Positions 49,883-61,446 of a DNA stretch of 64,000 nucleotides are shown one piece after another. Position 1 is the first letter of the stretch, and every line of letters starts with the position of its first letter. This DNA comes from Drosophila pseudoobscura (Eukaryota; Arthropoda; Insecta; Diptera; Drosophilidae). The stretch is from contig NC_046679.1 of the NCBI RefSeq assembly GCF_009870125.1, positions 17,360,001 to 17,424,000 on the forward strand, written 5' to 3'. The translations under genes were made by a program, and so were the position numbers. A model generated the notes under the pieces. It saw nothing but the letters and a program-made list of their open reading frames with translations. It was not told the origin of the DNA and ran no database searches.

Positions 49883-49888
49883 TTTATT
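49883..49888 (-). terminator. candidate poly(A) signal of transketolase
   Basis: AATAAA on the - strand, about 120 nt after the stop codon at 50,005-50,007. Confidence 0.55.
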
Positions 49889-50004
49889 TCTGATATTATA
49901 ACTGGAATTAGTAAGCAGATGTGTGGGGGAATGATGTCTGGGTATTTTCCTGCAGGTGGAATTGGAATTCAGCTGAAGGCTCTTGGGGAGCAGGCGGTGG
50001 TTCC

Positions 50005-53000
50005 TCACTTCTTCAAGATGGCATTGACGGCAAGGACAACGTTGCGGGCTGAAATGCCAAACATGTCGATCAGAACCGCTGGCGGACCCGAGCGTGGTAC
50101 AGTGGGCACAAACAGATGCTTCACCACAAAGTTCCGCTGCTCGGCTAAAGCACTGAGCACAGCCTCGCCCAAGCCTCCTTGCCTGCGAAAAAATCATATT
50201 CGTATTATCAAGATAAGTTCTCCGCGGAAGGGATGGCGTGTACTTACTGGTAGTGGTCCTCAACGACAACCACACGGCCACCGCACTGCTTGCCATGCTC
50301 CACAATTAGATCCACGTCCAGAGGTTTTACGGTGAACGGATCAATTACACGGGCCGTGATGCACTCTTTTTCCAGCTGGTCGGCGGCGGCCAAGCACTCG
50401 TACAAAGTGATTCCAGCTCCGATCAAGAGCACCTCATCGGAGGGCTTCTGGCGAACCACCTTTCCGCGTCCAATGGTGAAGGGCTCGTCGTTGTTGTAGA
50501 TTACACAAGTGTTGGGACGCGAGGTGCGGATAAAGCAGACGCCCTTGGTGTTGGCTGCCAGCTCGACGGCACGCTCGGTACTGACAGCGTCGGAAGGATA
50601 GAAGATCGTGCTGCCAGGAATAGTGCGGAACATAGCGATGTCCTCGAGTCCCATTTGAGAGGGGCCATCCTCCCCGATGCTGCAGCCACAGTGGGACCCT
50701 ACAAAGTTCACATTTGTCTGCGAGATGGCGCCCATGCGGATCTGGTCAAAGGCGCGAGTGAAGAACGTGGCGAAGGTGGAAACAAACGCCACGGTGCGAC
50801 GACGGCAGGCAGCGCCGACGGCAACCCCCACCAGATTCTGTTCGGCAATAAAGCACTCGATGTGACGTTCCGGGAACGCGTTCTTCAGCTTGTCGGAAAA
50901 GGTCGAGTTCTTAGTGTCGCCGTCCAGAGCAATCACACGGTCATTGTCAGCTGCGATCTTGGCCAAAGCTGTGCCATAGGCTAGGCGCGTGGCTACCGAG
51001 TCACCAAGCTTGTAGTTGGGTGGAGCACAGAGCTTTACGTTGTTGATGTCTACCTCGGGTGCCAGGCCGGTCTTGCCCACTTTCTTCGGCGAAAGTTTGA
51101 CGTTGGGATTGACCATCAGGCCCTGCAAATGCTTGATCACCTTATCAGCCTGGTCCCCAAGGGGCTTGCCGTGCCAGTTATCGAGATCCTCAATATTGGG
51201 GAAGTCCTTGCCCTTAAACGTTTTTGCAATAATGGCTGTTGGCTTGCTCTTAGTGTTGGCCGCACAGTGGAAGGCTTTGCAGAGCTCGTCGATGTCGTGG
51301 CCATCCACAACCAGCGCATTGAAGCCAAAGGACTCGAGCCTGTCTCTGTACACCTCCATGTTGTGCTGCAGCGAGGTGGCCTCAGACTGTCCCAGCCTGT
51401 TAACATCGAAGATCACGCACAGGTTGTCTAGATTGTAGTATCCGGCAAAGTGCAGCGACTCCCACACTGATCCCTCAGCGGATTCGCCGTCCCCCACAAT
51501 CACGTAAGTGCGATAATCGGCCTTGTCGAAGTTCTTGCCCACATAGGCCATGCCGGCGCCAACGGCCACGCCCTGGCCAAGAGATCCGGTTCCCACATCA
51601 ATGAAGTTGAGGCGAGGTGTGGGATGACCCTCCAGATCGCTGTCGATCTTGCGCAGGTTCTTCAGGTCCTCCACGGAGAACAGGCCAGTCTCGGCCCAGG
51701 CAGCGTATAGAATGGGGGCAGCATGTCCCTTGGACAATATCAGGCGATCGCTGGATGGATCCCGGGGATGCTTAACGTTCAAGCGCAGCTGCTGGAAGAA
51801 CAGCACCGACATGATCTCGGCCAGCGAGGCGCATGATGTGGGATGTCTGTTGGAGATGAAAGGAAGGGTTATTTTATATTTTAACTTTAACACAGAAAAG
51901 GGCTATGGTTCTTTAATGAAGAATTTCAGATGACAGAACAAACGAGGGCGAACGTTGTGGGTTGCTGCTGCGACTGCAACTATACATTTATACCCGATAC
52001 GTAGTCAAACATTGAACGACAAAGAGTACGAGCGACAATCAGTCAGAACGTGTCGTCGAGCGCTGCGTAGCCACTGCAAATTGATTTGTTCCTTTTGGTT
52101 ATAATAATGATCCGATCTGATCCAGATTCGGCAATCTGGTCGATATCATTTTCTATGATTTTGCGCTTTTAATCTTCATAATTGTGGACGCCACAAATTT
52201 TTGTCCTCTGTGCAGGCGGAAGGGGGCGGGGCGAAGTTTTAAAATACACTTGTAACAGTGAATGTGGATACCAAATTTGGTTACTCTAGCTTTAAGTCTC
52301 TGAGATGTGTGGATGCCACAAAAAAGGCCAAAAATTTGATATACACTTGTGCAGGTTCGATATCACAGGAGTGTGGATACTAAGTTTGGTTGCTCTAGCT
52401 CTTATAGTCCCTGAGCACTAGGCGCTCATAGGGACGGACAGACAGACATGGCTCAATCGACTCGGCTATTGATGCTAATCAAGAATAAATATATTTTATG
52501 GGGTCGGAAACGCTTCCTTCTGGACGTTACACACATCCGTTTTCACCCCAAATATAATGTATTCCCATACTTATTTTGAGTATCGGGTATAAAAACCATA
52601 TATGTATGCATGTACATCCCCAGGAGACATTTACATTTGTTTCCATTTGATCTCAACGTCTATGAATCAATCCGACATACAAACCAATATATTTATAGAT
52701 GAAGATATTAAGAGACCAATGAAAGGGCAGCAAAGAAATTGTCTACAAAATGTGCTGCGATTTGGCAAAACTCCAACCCCAACGAGGGGGAACTATGTGA
52801 GTCGCTCCTACGGTCGAGACTACATTTATACCCAATACTCCGTCAGTACCGCCAGAGGTTGCACATAATGCACGACAAAGAGTGTGTTAGAGAGGCAGAA
52901 AAATATCTGATCCCAATTCTGCAGGAAGAAATGGGAATTCTCTATGATTCTACGTTTTTCTCGTATCTTCAAAATTTTCGCTCTTTGTGGGGTGGAAAGA

Positions 53001-54204
53001 AGCGCGGCAAAGGAGTCTGGATACAAAATTTCGTTGCTCTAGCTCTCGGACGGGCGGGCGGACGGACAGACAGATATGGCTCAATCGAAATTGATTTTCC
53101 ATTTTCCGCACAAATCTAATATACCCCTGTACTCTTCGAGTAACGGGTATAAAAATACGCAACTTTGCAAAGGGGGGCTCGTCTTATCCCCCATGTACAT
53201 ATGTATATATGTACATACTTATATATAAATAAACCTTATCTCTAAGACAAGCAACTAGAATGATATTCGAGTGAATGTACACAGCTACCACACCGGTTTC
53301 ACGGACCTTGTACTCCATTGGGGTCTGGTCTGTCATTAGCATAAGCCAATCTCAAAAAACAAAACTCTCAAATTACACGCTGCGATTGCATGTTGCCGCC
53401 CGTCCTCTCCAACAACTCCAAGTACTAATGAAGGTGATCCTGAGTGTCGCGTCACTTGGTTCGGCTCATTTTATCAGTGTTCCCTGTCTTTCGATCATCA
53501 TGCGCGAAGCACACCGGTCAGCTGGTCACCTCTACGAGGGTGTAATCGGTCATATCGTAAGTCGTGACGAACCAGCAAAACTCGGGTTATCTTACCAGCA
53601 AAGGTCATATATAGAGCAGATCTTATCTCGCAGAAGATCCCGAAGTGGAAAAATTATGAAGTTGAACTGCTGCGCCGCTGATTTCAAATGAACATACATA
53701 TTTATGAATGTGTGTGTATCTGTGACACCAGAGAATGTTAGGGCGGCCAAACCAATTAAAAATGCCGAAAGGCAATAGGTGAAAACGGTAGTTTTCAAGG
53801 TCGGCAAAGGTCAGTTATAAAAGCTAAGTAATTTCCACAATGGGGTTTATCAGCAAAGCAAGCAGCTCAAACGCACAGACACACACTCACACAGCAAAGC
53901 AGTGCAACAAATTCATAAATTCGTATATCTGGAAACACTAAAGTGACGAAAACACGTGGCTTGGAAACTCAAGCCTGGCAGGGGGTCACCTTTGCCGGTG
54001 GCGCAACAAGTGCAAGGTGCACAATTTTTGAATTGCAGGTTTACATATGGCCATGTATACACACAATGCTTGTGAATGGTTCGATTAGACGCACACTTAC
54101 CCTGATTTGGAGGCCTGAGTGGAGTTGATGGAATGAATGCGAAGCTTTTGAGCCAGATCTTTCAGGTCCTGAACGGTCTTCGCTTCTGGCTTGTGGTAGG
54201 ACAT
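50005..54204 (-). CDS. CG8036: transketolase
   Basis: Three coding exons, 54,204-54,101, 51,846-50,248 and 50,182-50,005, join in phase to 626 residues, matching animal transketolases (human about 623). The enzyme moves two-carbon ketol units between sugar phosphates in the non-oxidative pentose phosphate pathway, using thiamine diphosphate and a divalent metal. Visible landmarks are G-H-P-T-S-C at 35-40, [10 protein letters not shown] from 73 (catalytic-loop His), the TPP/metal motif from G-D-G-E at 153 to N-R-L-G-Q at about 184, the cofactor-binding Glu in I-A-E-Q-N-L (about 368), [10 protein letters not shown], and the C-terminal domain ending ...V-N-A-I-L-K-K. Intron 1 is 2.25 kb and full of repeats. 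Intron 2 is 65 nt. The start M-S-Y-H-K-P matches the usual cytosolic start, but see the possible upstream start. Confidence 0.95.
51936..52595 (+). mobile_element. dispersed non-autonomous repeat, longest copy
   Basis: Runs from ACGAGGGCGAACGTTGTGGG to ATCGGGTATAAAAACC and contains all blocks of the family, including two partly repeated ...GGATACCAAATTTGGTTGCTCTAG-type segments. It lies inside transketolase intron 1, opposite to the gene. No open frame is present. Confidence 0.8.
52778..53154 (+). mobile_element. dispersed non-autonomous repeat, shorter copy
   Basis: Runs from ACGAGGGGGAACTATGTGAG to TAACGGGTATAAAAATACG with an internal deletion relative to the copy just upstream. Same orientation. 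Confidence 0.75.
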
Positions 54205-54472
54205 ATTGCGGATGATTGTTGTTGACGTTTCAAGCACAAAACGCGAAAAATTTGTATTCGTTAAAGAAACGCTAAGACTTCTGGCAAATAGACGAAGGGA
54301 AGGCTGTCGTGGTGGCGGCGGAGCTGGAGTCAAAAGAACTTGTAGCAGCCGTGGTGGTGCTGGAAAATGTACAAAAAGTTGTGAGATTTGGAGATTTGAT
54401 TTTTGTTGCAGTGTGACCAGAAATGTACGAACTTAACCTACTCAACCCCCCTCTATTTAAAAGGGCTAACAT
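54205..54472 (-). other. possible alternative 5' coding region of transketolase (mitochondrial-type leader)
   Basis: The transketolase frame is open upstream of the usual ATG as far as at least 54,360. An ATG at 54,472 followed by a candidate intron (GTAGGT at 54,441-54,436; CCAG ending at 54,360, preceded by a good pyrimidine tract; 82 nt) would splice in phase to this extension. It would add 62 residues with seven Arg and only one acidic residue, including S-L-R-L-F-A-R-S-L-S. That composition fits a mitochondrial presequence. This is an inference. The region may simply be 5' UTR. Confidence 0.35.
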
Positions 54473-55448
54473 CTTGAGCTAATCAGCGGAAAATAATGCT
54501 GTTTGTAAACTTTTCGTATTGATTCATCCTTCATTTTCTTCTATAATCAACATTACCATTACATCTTTCACATTAACTGCGTTAGAACTCTTCAAGATTC
54601 ATAATTTTCGTGGATTTGGTCAACAGTGGGTTAATTGTTCGTAGTCCTTGACTCGAATTCATTCATCAATTTTGATATTCGGTTTAATATTACTAGCCAG
54701 TTAGAACCCTCAACCCTGAACACATACTTTTATCCGATTGATGAATCTATTTTTTATATGACTGGTTTGTTTTAAATATTCCCTTTTATTTGATTTTGTC
54801 TAAAAAAAAAGGTTTTAAAGAAAAAGGCCAAACAAATGAAACGTGAGTGAGTCATCGTTCCTATTGCTCAATTGGCTAGCTAAGACTCGCAGCTCGCAGC
54901 CCACATAATTGTATGCCTTTGATGAATGAATTTTCCATAAGTTCAGTCTTTTACTGTATTGTGTATTAAACAAAAAAGTTTAACCAAAAAACAGTCAATG
55001 TTGGACGTCAATGTTCTGGTATTTGAAAACATGTTGCTGCAGTAGCATGTTTTTAAATGTATTTTCGAAACGATACAATTTTGTTTTAGATATATCGGTT
55101 TGACGGACATTTCCGTTAAAGTGATATTTAAACATGCTGCAAAATTTCTCTATTTCGAATAAAAACGGGTGTCAAAAACACCGCGGACAAAAAACAGATG
55201 GCTCTGTTGATAATTACATGTCTGTGTAGTTTCCATGTAGTACACGTCATGGCAACTGCACACCCATGTTATTTGGGGCATAGCTAGCTCATAATGAACT
55301 AATACTAAACCGAATATCAAAATCGAGGAATATCTTTTTAGTTCGTTTTGTTCATGTATTGTATGGTTTATAAAACTCGTTTTTAGTACATTTGTCGTCT
55401 CTTTTTCCGATCGGAACCAAAAACGACAATTGCGCAACTGGAATTCAA
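54473..55448. other. spacer upstream of transketolase, repeat-derived in part
   Basis: Contains the transketolase promoter (not resolved) and copies of the AT-rich dispersed repeat seen at 44.6-45.5 kb. No supported gene. Confidence 0.6.
54655..55400. repeat. dispersed AT-rich repeat, copies B (direct) and C (partly inverted)
   Basis: 54,655-54,800 is collinear with 44,630-44,800. A second partial match lies at 54,885-54,975 (TTTGATGAATGAATTTTC). At 55,283-55,336 the AATATCAAAATCGAGGAATATC block is the same repeat inverted. 55,195-55,400 also shares GTGTAGTT.CCATGTA and TGTATGGTT words with 45,470-45,535. Confidence 0.5.
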
Positions 55449-55542
55449 CCTTCGATAGCTCAGTTGGTAGAGCGGTGGACTGTAGATAGAAACACGTGCA
55501 ATAGACATCCATAGGTCGCTGGTTCAAATCCGGCTCGAAGGA
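55449..55542 (+). tRNA. tRNA-Tyr: tRNA-Tyr (anticodon GTA) with a 21-nt intron
   Basis: The acceptor arms CCTTCGA and TCGAAGG pair fully, with discriminator A at 55,542. The D arm is GCTC...GAGC. The anticodon loop is C-T-G-T-A-G-A and the T arm is GCTGG-TTCAAAT-CCGGC. The mature length is 73 nt. The intron (21 nt, starting ATAGAAACACG) sits one base 3' of the anticodon, the canonical place, as expected for eukaryotic tRNA-Tyr genes. Internal A box (TAGCTCAGTTGG) and B box (GGTTCAAATCC) are intact. It stands alone here, between transketolase and the polyamine oxidase. D. melanogaster tRNA-Tyr genes also carry introns of about this size. Confidence 0.97.
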
Positions 55543-55543
55543 G

Positions 55544-55553
55544 TTTTTTTTTT
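55544..55553 (+). terminator. Pol III terminator (T10) of tRNA-Tyr
   Basis: A run of ten T starts two bases after the tRNA 3' end, which is the usual Pol III stop signal. Confidence 0.9.
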
Positions 55554-56510
55554 GGTGTTTTAACATTAATTTTTAGCTTACCGTTTTTTGATATACAATA
55601 TACGAAGTTCATGAATAACTTGTGGACGAGCGCTACTTTTACCTAGTTTAAAAAGAAAAAAAAAACAGGAATTTTTTAAAGGTTGTAGGTCAGAAAGTCA
55701 AATTTAAATTGATTTTGATATAAAAAACTAAGCAAGGTAAACAGATGGGTTTGCTTACATATAATAATTTAGCGTGTTCTTTATTCAACTTATGCAAACA
55801 GGTCGACATATTGAACATTTGAAGATAAAAACATACGGATTTATCAATATCAACTGTCCTACAATGTATGAGTTTAAACTATTGCACAAATGAGTTAGCA
55901 AAGTACTAGTTAACATTAACAATAATTACATTCAATTTACACTTGTGGCCATCGCTTCTTGGAGCCTGGAGCTCATTCAAGATTCCCGGTGGTGGCCGGC
56001 CATCTGGTCCAATCCTAACTTCAATCGAATCTTTTATACCTTAATATGAGTTTACAAAAATAGGCATTTTATGTTTGTATGTAGTAAGTTCCACTTATGC
56101 ATAGTTTTGGTAATTAGTTCTGCATAACTTTAAGTTTGTGCACACATATTTGTATTCGTGCTTCGTTCAAGTACAATGAAAGCTGCTTGGAGTGCTCGGT
56201 CGGTCATCTGCCGTTGGTTGGCAGCACTTTGATCAGCACAGCTATATTGTAACATTTATTTATAGTATTGTACAAGCGGGTTCCATATAAATTATACACA
56301 AAATTGGATCATAAAACATGCATACATATAACAAATTCTTAATGAGGACGTACAAAAAATACGCTAAAAACGATACACGGCAAAAAATGTTAAACGGGAA
56401 AAAATGGAATATCACTAGCTAAAAAGCATTCAATAATTGTACAAGAAGTAATCGGTAATATAACTAAATAAAAATTATAATACAATATCGATTTGCTGTC
56501 TATAAAGTTT
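55554..56510. other. spacer between tRNA-Tyr and polyamine oxidase 3' end
   Basis: AT-rich, with the 3' UTR of the oxidase gene at its right end. An AATAAA on the - strand at 56,255-56,260, about 250 nt past the stop, is a candidate poly(A) signal. Nothing else is recognised. Confidence 0.6.
56255..56260 (-). terminator. candidate poly(A) signal of polyamine oxidase
   Basis: AATAAA on the - strand about 250 nt downstream of the stop codon at 56,511-56,513. Confidence 0.45.
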
Positions 56511-59289
56511 TTAGTCCAGGGCGATGCCTTGAATCCAGGCGCTGAGGTCGCTGCCGTCCGACTCCATTATAATCATCTCATCGGGCTCATCATTGGCCAG
56601 CAGATATTGCGCCGCTGTCCGCCCACTCAAGTAGGCGCCGTGCACGGTGGAGTAGAAGCTGGAATGCGTGTGCTCTCCAGCAAACAAGATGGCGGGCTGA
56701 ACGCATATAGAGGAAATAGACAATAGACTTAGGTAAGTGTTCAATAAAACTTCTGACGCGGCATGCACTGTACCTTCATGGCCTGCGGCGTTGCATACAG
56801 GGGCTGGGCCAGGTTTTCAATATCTTCCTGGGTGGCTCCCACAGGTATAGAGGTATAGGCGCCTCCAGTAAATTCCTGCGATTTCCAACTCGTACTAAAA
56901 ATACAAAAAAAAAAATCAGCAAAAATAAATCAACCATACAATTATTGGACTCACCACACGCAACGCTTCGGTTTCGGGACATACGGATCTTGCAGGAAGC
57001 TTCTCAGGATTTCAGTACACTTTTCCGCCACAGCTTCGTGAGAGAGCGTCTCCATATACTCAGCCTCGCGCCCAGAGACCCACCCCAGGAGAAGTGTGTC
57101 CGTCACCTTGGCAAAGGAGTAGATTTTCTTGTACCAATTCTTGCTAAGATAGGCCTCGCTGGCCAGCTCCTCCTCAGTGCAGGTGTGCATGTCACGCTTG
57201 TCATCATTCCACAGCAGCATCACCTCCGATATGTCCGCACTGAGGAATGGCCTTTCATACTCCAAGTATATCTTGTCTACAGTCCCGAACATGAGATTCT
57301 CAATCGATTCCTGCTTAAACTGCGGCAGCTCCGGATCAAAAAGGGTTTTGTGCGTATGCTTGAGCACGCCCAGCGGTATAGTGCATATCACATGGGCGGC
57401 GTGAAAGACGCGTCCGTCCTCGCAGTCTACACGCACATTTCCCGAGGGATAATCACAATTGCTACTGGAGTTGGACTCGACGGAGGCTCCCCGCAGTGCA
57501 CCCCCCGCAGTGGGTACTTCTGTGACAGTCTTTTCCGAATCATCTGAGTCCTCGTTCTCTGAGTGTTCGTCTACGGTTTCCAGGCCTGTGAACGTCTTTT
57601 TCCGCTTCCAGTGAATCTTCTTTACCGGGCACTTGGTCAAAATAGACTTCTGTGGTATCTGGCCACTTAACGGTCGCAGTATGGAGCTGTAGCCAGAGGG
57701 CAGAACTATATTGCCGCCCTGTAGCTCTGTATAGCTGCCTGCAAAGGTAATTAAATCGTCAATCTTTGTAGAAAGCAACGAACTCGCTTCTACAACCTAC
57801 CAAGCTCGAGGAGATCCACCTCGTTCATGTTGTTACAGCCAGTGATACAGGTCTCTCGCTTGAGAAGGCAGTTGAATATGGACTGCTTGAGGCGCTTCTC
57901 CTTTGGATCCTGCACCGAGCTCAGATAGATCTCGATCTCGTAGTTGATGTGCTCGCCCACGCTATGTATATCCGGTGGGGGGCTATACTGACACAAAAAA
58001 TACTCGTCGCAACGCCGTAGAAAGCACACGTACGCCTCGTAGATCTCTTGTAGTATGCTGAAAGGAACTTGATGCCCATCTTCGGTGGTGGCCACGACTT
58101 TGTGGGGCTTTGGTACATTCACCACGCTGACTAGACCATGCTGCATGGCGAATTCGAATATTGGGTTTCCCAGGACGCCATGTATCCAGTTGGCGCCCAG
58201 CTCGATCTGTGAAAATAAAACAAAGCGAGTGTTTATGAAATTTATAGTGTAAAAAATGCACAAATATTTATTTGTAAATGCCTTTTTACCTTCTGATGAT
58301 GCTCAGATAAGAACTGACCTTCATATATTCCTAGAACTAGGGGGTGGGCTCATTGATCATGGCTTAAGAGCTCACGAGTCTACGTGATCGTTGTCCCGTC
58401 AGCCCTCCAATTGGTATAATGGATGGTCTAATGCAAAATGGAGGGCTATAGCCTGGAACTTCATCGTTAGCTTTATTCAGTAAGCCATATCTTATCTAAC
58501 AGTTTTTGGCTATTGCTATTGCTATTGGCTGCCAGTTGTATAACAATTCGTTGACAAAGTCATAACTAATGGACAAGCTCTGGTATCGTAGCAATTGTTC
58601 TTAGTAACTAGACAAAAGTCTGGTCCCAACAATTCCAGATGTACAGAAAAAATGGGATACAAATGGGATAGGCAAGAATCAATTAAGTAAATTGAGCGGT
58701 CTTAGTATCTTTGAAGGGAAAATATGACAAAAACTAAACTAAGAAATAGTCCAAGAAGCAACACAAGAAGGCCAAGCATGCCGACATAAATATACCCAAT
58801 GGGATGCGTAAATAGCAGACGGACTGCGCAATGCTTGGAAAAATCTATATTCTATGACTACAGCTGCAGCAGTAGCTACGTTATAGCATGCTCGCTCAGA
58901 ATTATAGCTTCACTTTATGTATGTTCCAATAACGATGAACGAGATTCAATTTGGTTCGGCTCTTGTCCTTTCTTGGGATGGTTACATAACTCTACCTTTT
59001 GATTATTGCTGAGCGGTATGGACACAATACGCCCACCCACCCGACTTCGGGCCTCGATTATGAAAAAATCGTCACAGCCGTTTTGGAGAAGATGGTTGGC
59101 CGCCGAGAGGCCGGCCATGCCTGCCCCAATTATCAGGATCTTTGCATTTGTGCTAACTGCGGACTGGTTGGAGCTGCTGCTGCAGTTGTTGCCGGGGGCT
59201 CCAGCTTTGCCGACAGCTGCCGCCAGGTCTGCTAGTCCTTCTTCCGTTGGGGAGGGTGCAGGGGTGGTGGGCTCCGTCTTATCGCCCAT
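56511..59289 (-). CDS. CG8032: FAD-dependent polyamine / spermine oxidase
   Basis: Five coding exons, 59,289-58,996, 58,206-57,801, 57,738-56,955, 56,894-56,774 and 56,696-56,511, join in phase to 596 residues. The family (animal SMOX/PAOX) oxidises spermine or acetylated polyamines with FAD and O2, giving a shorter polyamine, an aldehyde and H2O2. Landmarks are a low-complexity N-terminus, the dinucleotide-binding G-A-G-M-A-G at 55-60 with E-A-R-S-R-V-G-G-R after it, E-L-G-A-N-W-I-H-G just after the exon 1/2 junction, and the C-terminal FAD-contacting stretch I-L-F-A-G-E-H-T-H followed by V-H-G-A-Y-L-S-G-R. An acidic insert sits in exon 3 near residues 275-300. For exon 4 the acceptor TTTTTAG|TAC was chosen over GTACGAG|TTG because it gives C-T-S-W. 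Substrate preference cannot be told from sequence. Confidence 0.93.
58207..58995 (-). other. CG8032: polyamine oxidase intron 1
   Basis: 789 nt, long beside the other three introns of this gene (60-77 nt). I see no gene or recognisable repeat in it. Confidence 0.85.
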
Positions 59290-60624
59290 TGCTCCTAGCT
59301 CAGATTAACCGTTGTGCACATATGCGGGTTGATGTTTTTTAAGCGCGTTATTTCAATGTCTTTTCTTTTAATTGTGCTAGTTCAATTATTTTTCCGCACT
59401 TTTCGTCCGACCCGCGACTGCTTTGACGTTTGTTTGACAGCGGCCGAATTCGTTGCAGGAGGTAACAGCTGATCGGGTTGAATTCGGCATTCGGTTTGGT
59501 GTATTATATACCAATGTATTTGGAAAAATAAGCAAAAATTTATAAATGCATAAATTTTGTTTAAAGTAAAAATTGTACCCAACAGCTGTTGCAGACTTTC
59601 TCTGTTTTGCAGCACTACAACCACGATAAACTTCGACGATAAGCGATAGACGTCGCTGTTAAAGTTGACATGTTAATGTTAACATGTCTAATGTTAATTC
59701 TATGTTTAAGCAGTGCAGCAAGATTTTGAGCGTCAAAATATGCTAGATTTAGCAATAATACAAGCTAGAACAAGCTAAAAATTGTAAAAAAAGAGGCTAA
59801 AAATAGGCTACAAATAAAACAGCGCATAGATGTATACATTTCTAATTGTGTTATTATTTCATCCAGTTCGCTATTACTCCAATCGGCATATTTATCGCTG
59901 GAACGTATTCAATTTAAATATTTCCCGTTAATTGGCATTCGTCATGACGGCGCAATCCAAATCCGTTAAATTTTGAAAGAATTTTAGTCGTATACATCAA
60001 ACAATTAAATATTTTTAGTTTTAGACTTAAAATTCCAACGCCAAATAAAACGATTTCTTCAGAAGGTTGGTTTTTGCCAGCATCTTTATAAGTCAGTACA
60101 TCTGATCCAAACTTCTCGACATACCCAAATGGAACACGACCATATTGGAAATTACGGGTTCAATTGAGAATGCCATGAATATTGATATGCCATTGATCGG
60201 CATATTGATCGTTTAAATTTGGCACTACAGAAAGCTCTCGATTTGGATGTCATGCCGAAAACGAGAACTAATGACCCAAAACATAATGCCAAACCATACG
60301 AATTGTTTGAAATTGATTGCTTGAAGGCAATTCCTTAGGCGTGGCCATCATTATCGTTTTCGTCTTAAAGAGCAACGAAGGATATAGTTAAGCGTGTAAT
60401 GCGTAAACTATCAAAATACAAAAGAAATACAAATATCAAGAAATAAATCAGATTTATCGATCCACCAAAAGCATCAAATCGCTCCGTAAATGTAAAGAAT
60501 ATGATAATCAGAAATTCAATTTAAATGTCGAATTGACAGATCAACTAATGCTTAAAATTTATATCCCCGTAGATGCAATATATTTACATGTACTGGAACA
60601 TTTGGCAAAGACTTTTAACCATTG
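59290..60624. other. spacer upstream of polyamine oxidase
   Basis: Should hold the oxidase promoter near 59.3-59.6 kb. The rest is AT-rich, with no open frame of interest and no recognised element. Confidence 0.6.
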
Positions 60625-61348
60625 CACTATGGTCCAGAATTCGTTTTTTTTTTTTTTGGCATAAAGTCGAAATTTTAATGTAAATGGATTACTTTTTTCT
60701 TACAAATTCTCAAAGTAAATTCATCATACATAATACAAATTAAAAAAAAAAAAATTATTAAGCTTCCCTAAAGCTTTTTGCGAGCCTTTGAAAGTGAACA
60801 ATTGATCAGCCGATTGTGAGAATAAAATTGGCGCCAAATTACTTTTTTACATTTTTACGTTGCGATCGAGTAAATTTGTTTTTGTTTGTGTAAATTTATT
60901 GTTGAAAATTTAACTGCGTCCCTTGTATTTCGTAGAATATAACAAATGAACTGAGTTCTGCTCAGAAAAACTAACTACGTGAGTTTGTACCTATAAATGT
61001 TGTAATTGACTGGAAAGTAATAACTTTGGCCCGTTTTGGCTCCTTATCTTTAATTTTTTTAATATTCAGGAAAGTTCGATGTTTAGGAGCAAATCCTTCA
61101 GAGGCACGGAATAAAATGTACAAAAAAGACAGATTATCACATGCAAGGAAAAATAGTCGGGTAAATATTATGACTGACATTTTTTATGAAGCGATAGATC
61201 CCTCAGATCCATTACTATCGAGTGCCTGTTTAAAGAGAGGGAAAGGAAAAACAAGAAAAAGCCTCTCTCCAAAGAAGTATTAAATTTGAAGTATGTAATT
61301 TAAATTTCCGAGCAAAAACAAAAAAAAAACGATTTCTGGACCATAGCG
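60625..61348. mobile_element. DNA-transposon-like element with CACTATGG terminal inverted repeats
   Basis: The left end, at 60,625, is CACTATGGTCCAGAATTCG followed by T14. The right end, read inward from 61,348, is CGCTATGGTCCAGAAATCG followed by T9. The two differ at two positions. The 724-bp interval contains an 85-codon open frame at 61,026-61,283 (Lys/Arg-rich, ending K-S-L-S-P-K-K-Y) that is not recognised as a transposase. A CACWATGG end is typical of the Transib superfamily, but no 5-bp target duplication is evident. Superfamily assignment is tentative. Confidence 0.6.
61026..61283 (+). CDS. hypothetical 85-codon frame inside the TIR element
   Basis: Starts ATG at 61,026 and ends TAA. 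The last 60 codons are hydrophilic and basic (K-K-D-R-L-S-H-A-R-K, then K-R-G-K-G-K-T-R-K). An AG preceded by a T-rich tract at 61,069 suggests it could instead be the second exon of a spliced frame. No family recognised. It may be a remnant of the element's own gene or chance. Confidence 0.25.
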   Translation: MARFGSLSLIFLIFRKVRCLGANPSEARNKMYKKDRLSHARKNSRVNIMTDIFYEAIDPSDPLLSSACLKRGKGKTRKSLSPKKY

Positions 61349-61446
61349 GTGTGGGGGGCGAGGGGGTTTGAGGACTTTTGAGGCATCCTGTCAGCAAAAG
61401 TTTTTAGGTTTGGAAGACAATTCGAGTCCTTAAGAAGTTAAAAAAC

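Larger units (their letters stand above)
49154..50004. other. convergent 3' spacer between the lds paralog and transketolase
   Basis: Contains both 3' UTRs. On the - strand an AATAAA at 49,883-49,888, about 120 nt past the transketolase stop, is a likely poly(A) signal. No good AATAAA was found for the paralog. A terminal fragment of the dispersed repeat lies at 49,721-49,790. Confidence 0.6.
51847..54100 (-). other. transketolase intron 1
   Basis: 2,254 nt between coding exons 1 and 2. About half is two copies of the dispersed repeat (51,936-52,595 and 52,778-53,154). The remainder includes a 138-codon open frame on the + strand (53,275-53,691) with no recognisable domain, judged to be chance. 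Confidence 0.8.

Noticed and set aside
53275..53691. 138-codon open frame on + strand in transketolase intron 1
   Set aside because: No recognisable domain, no promoter or splice evidence, and it is surrounded by repeats.
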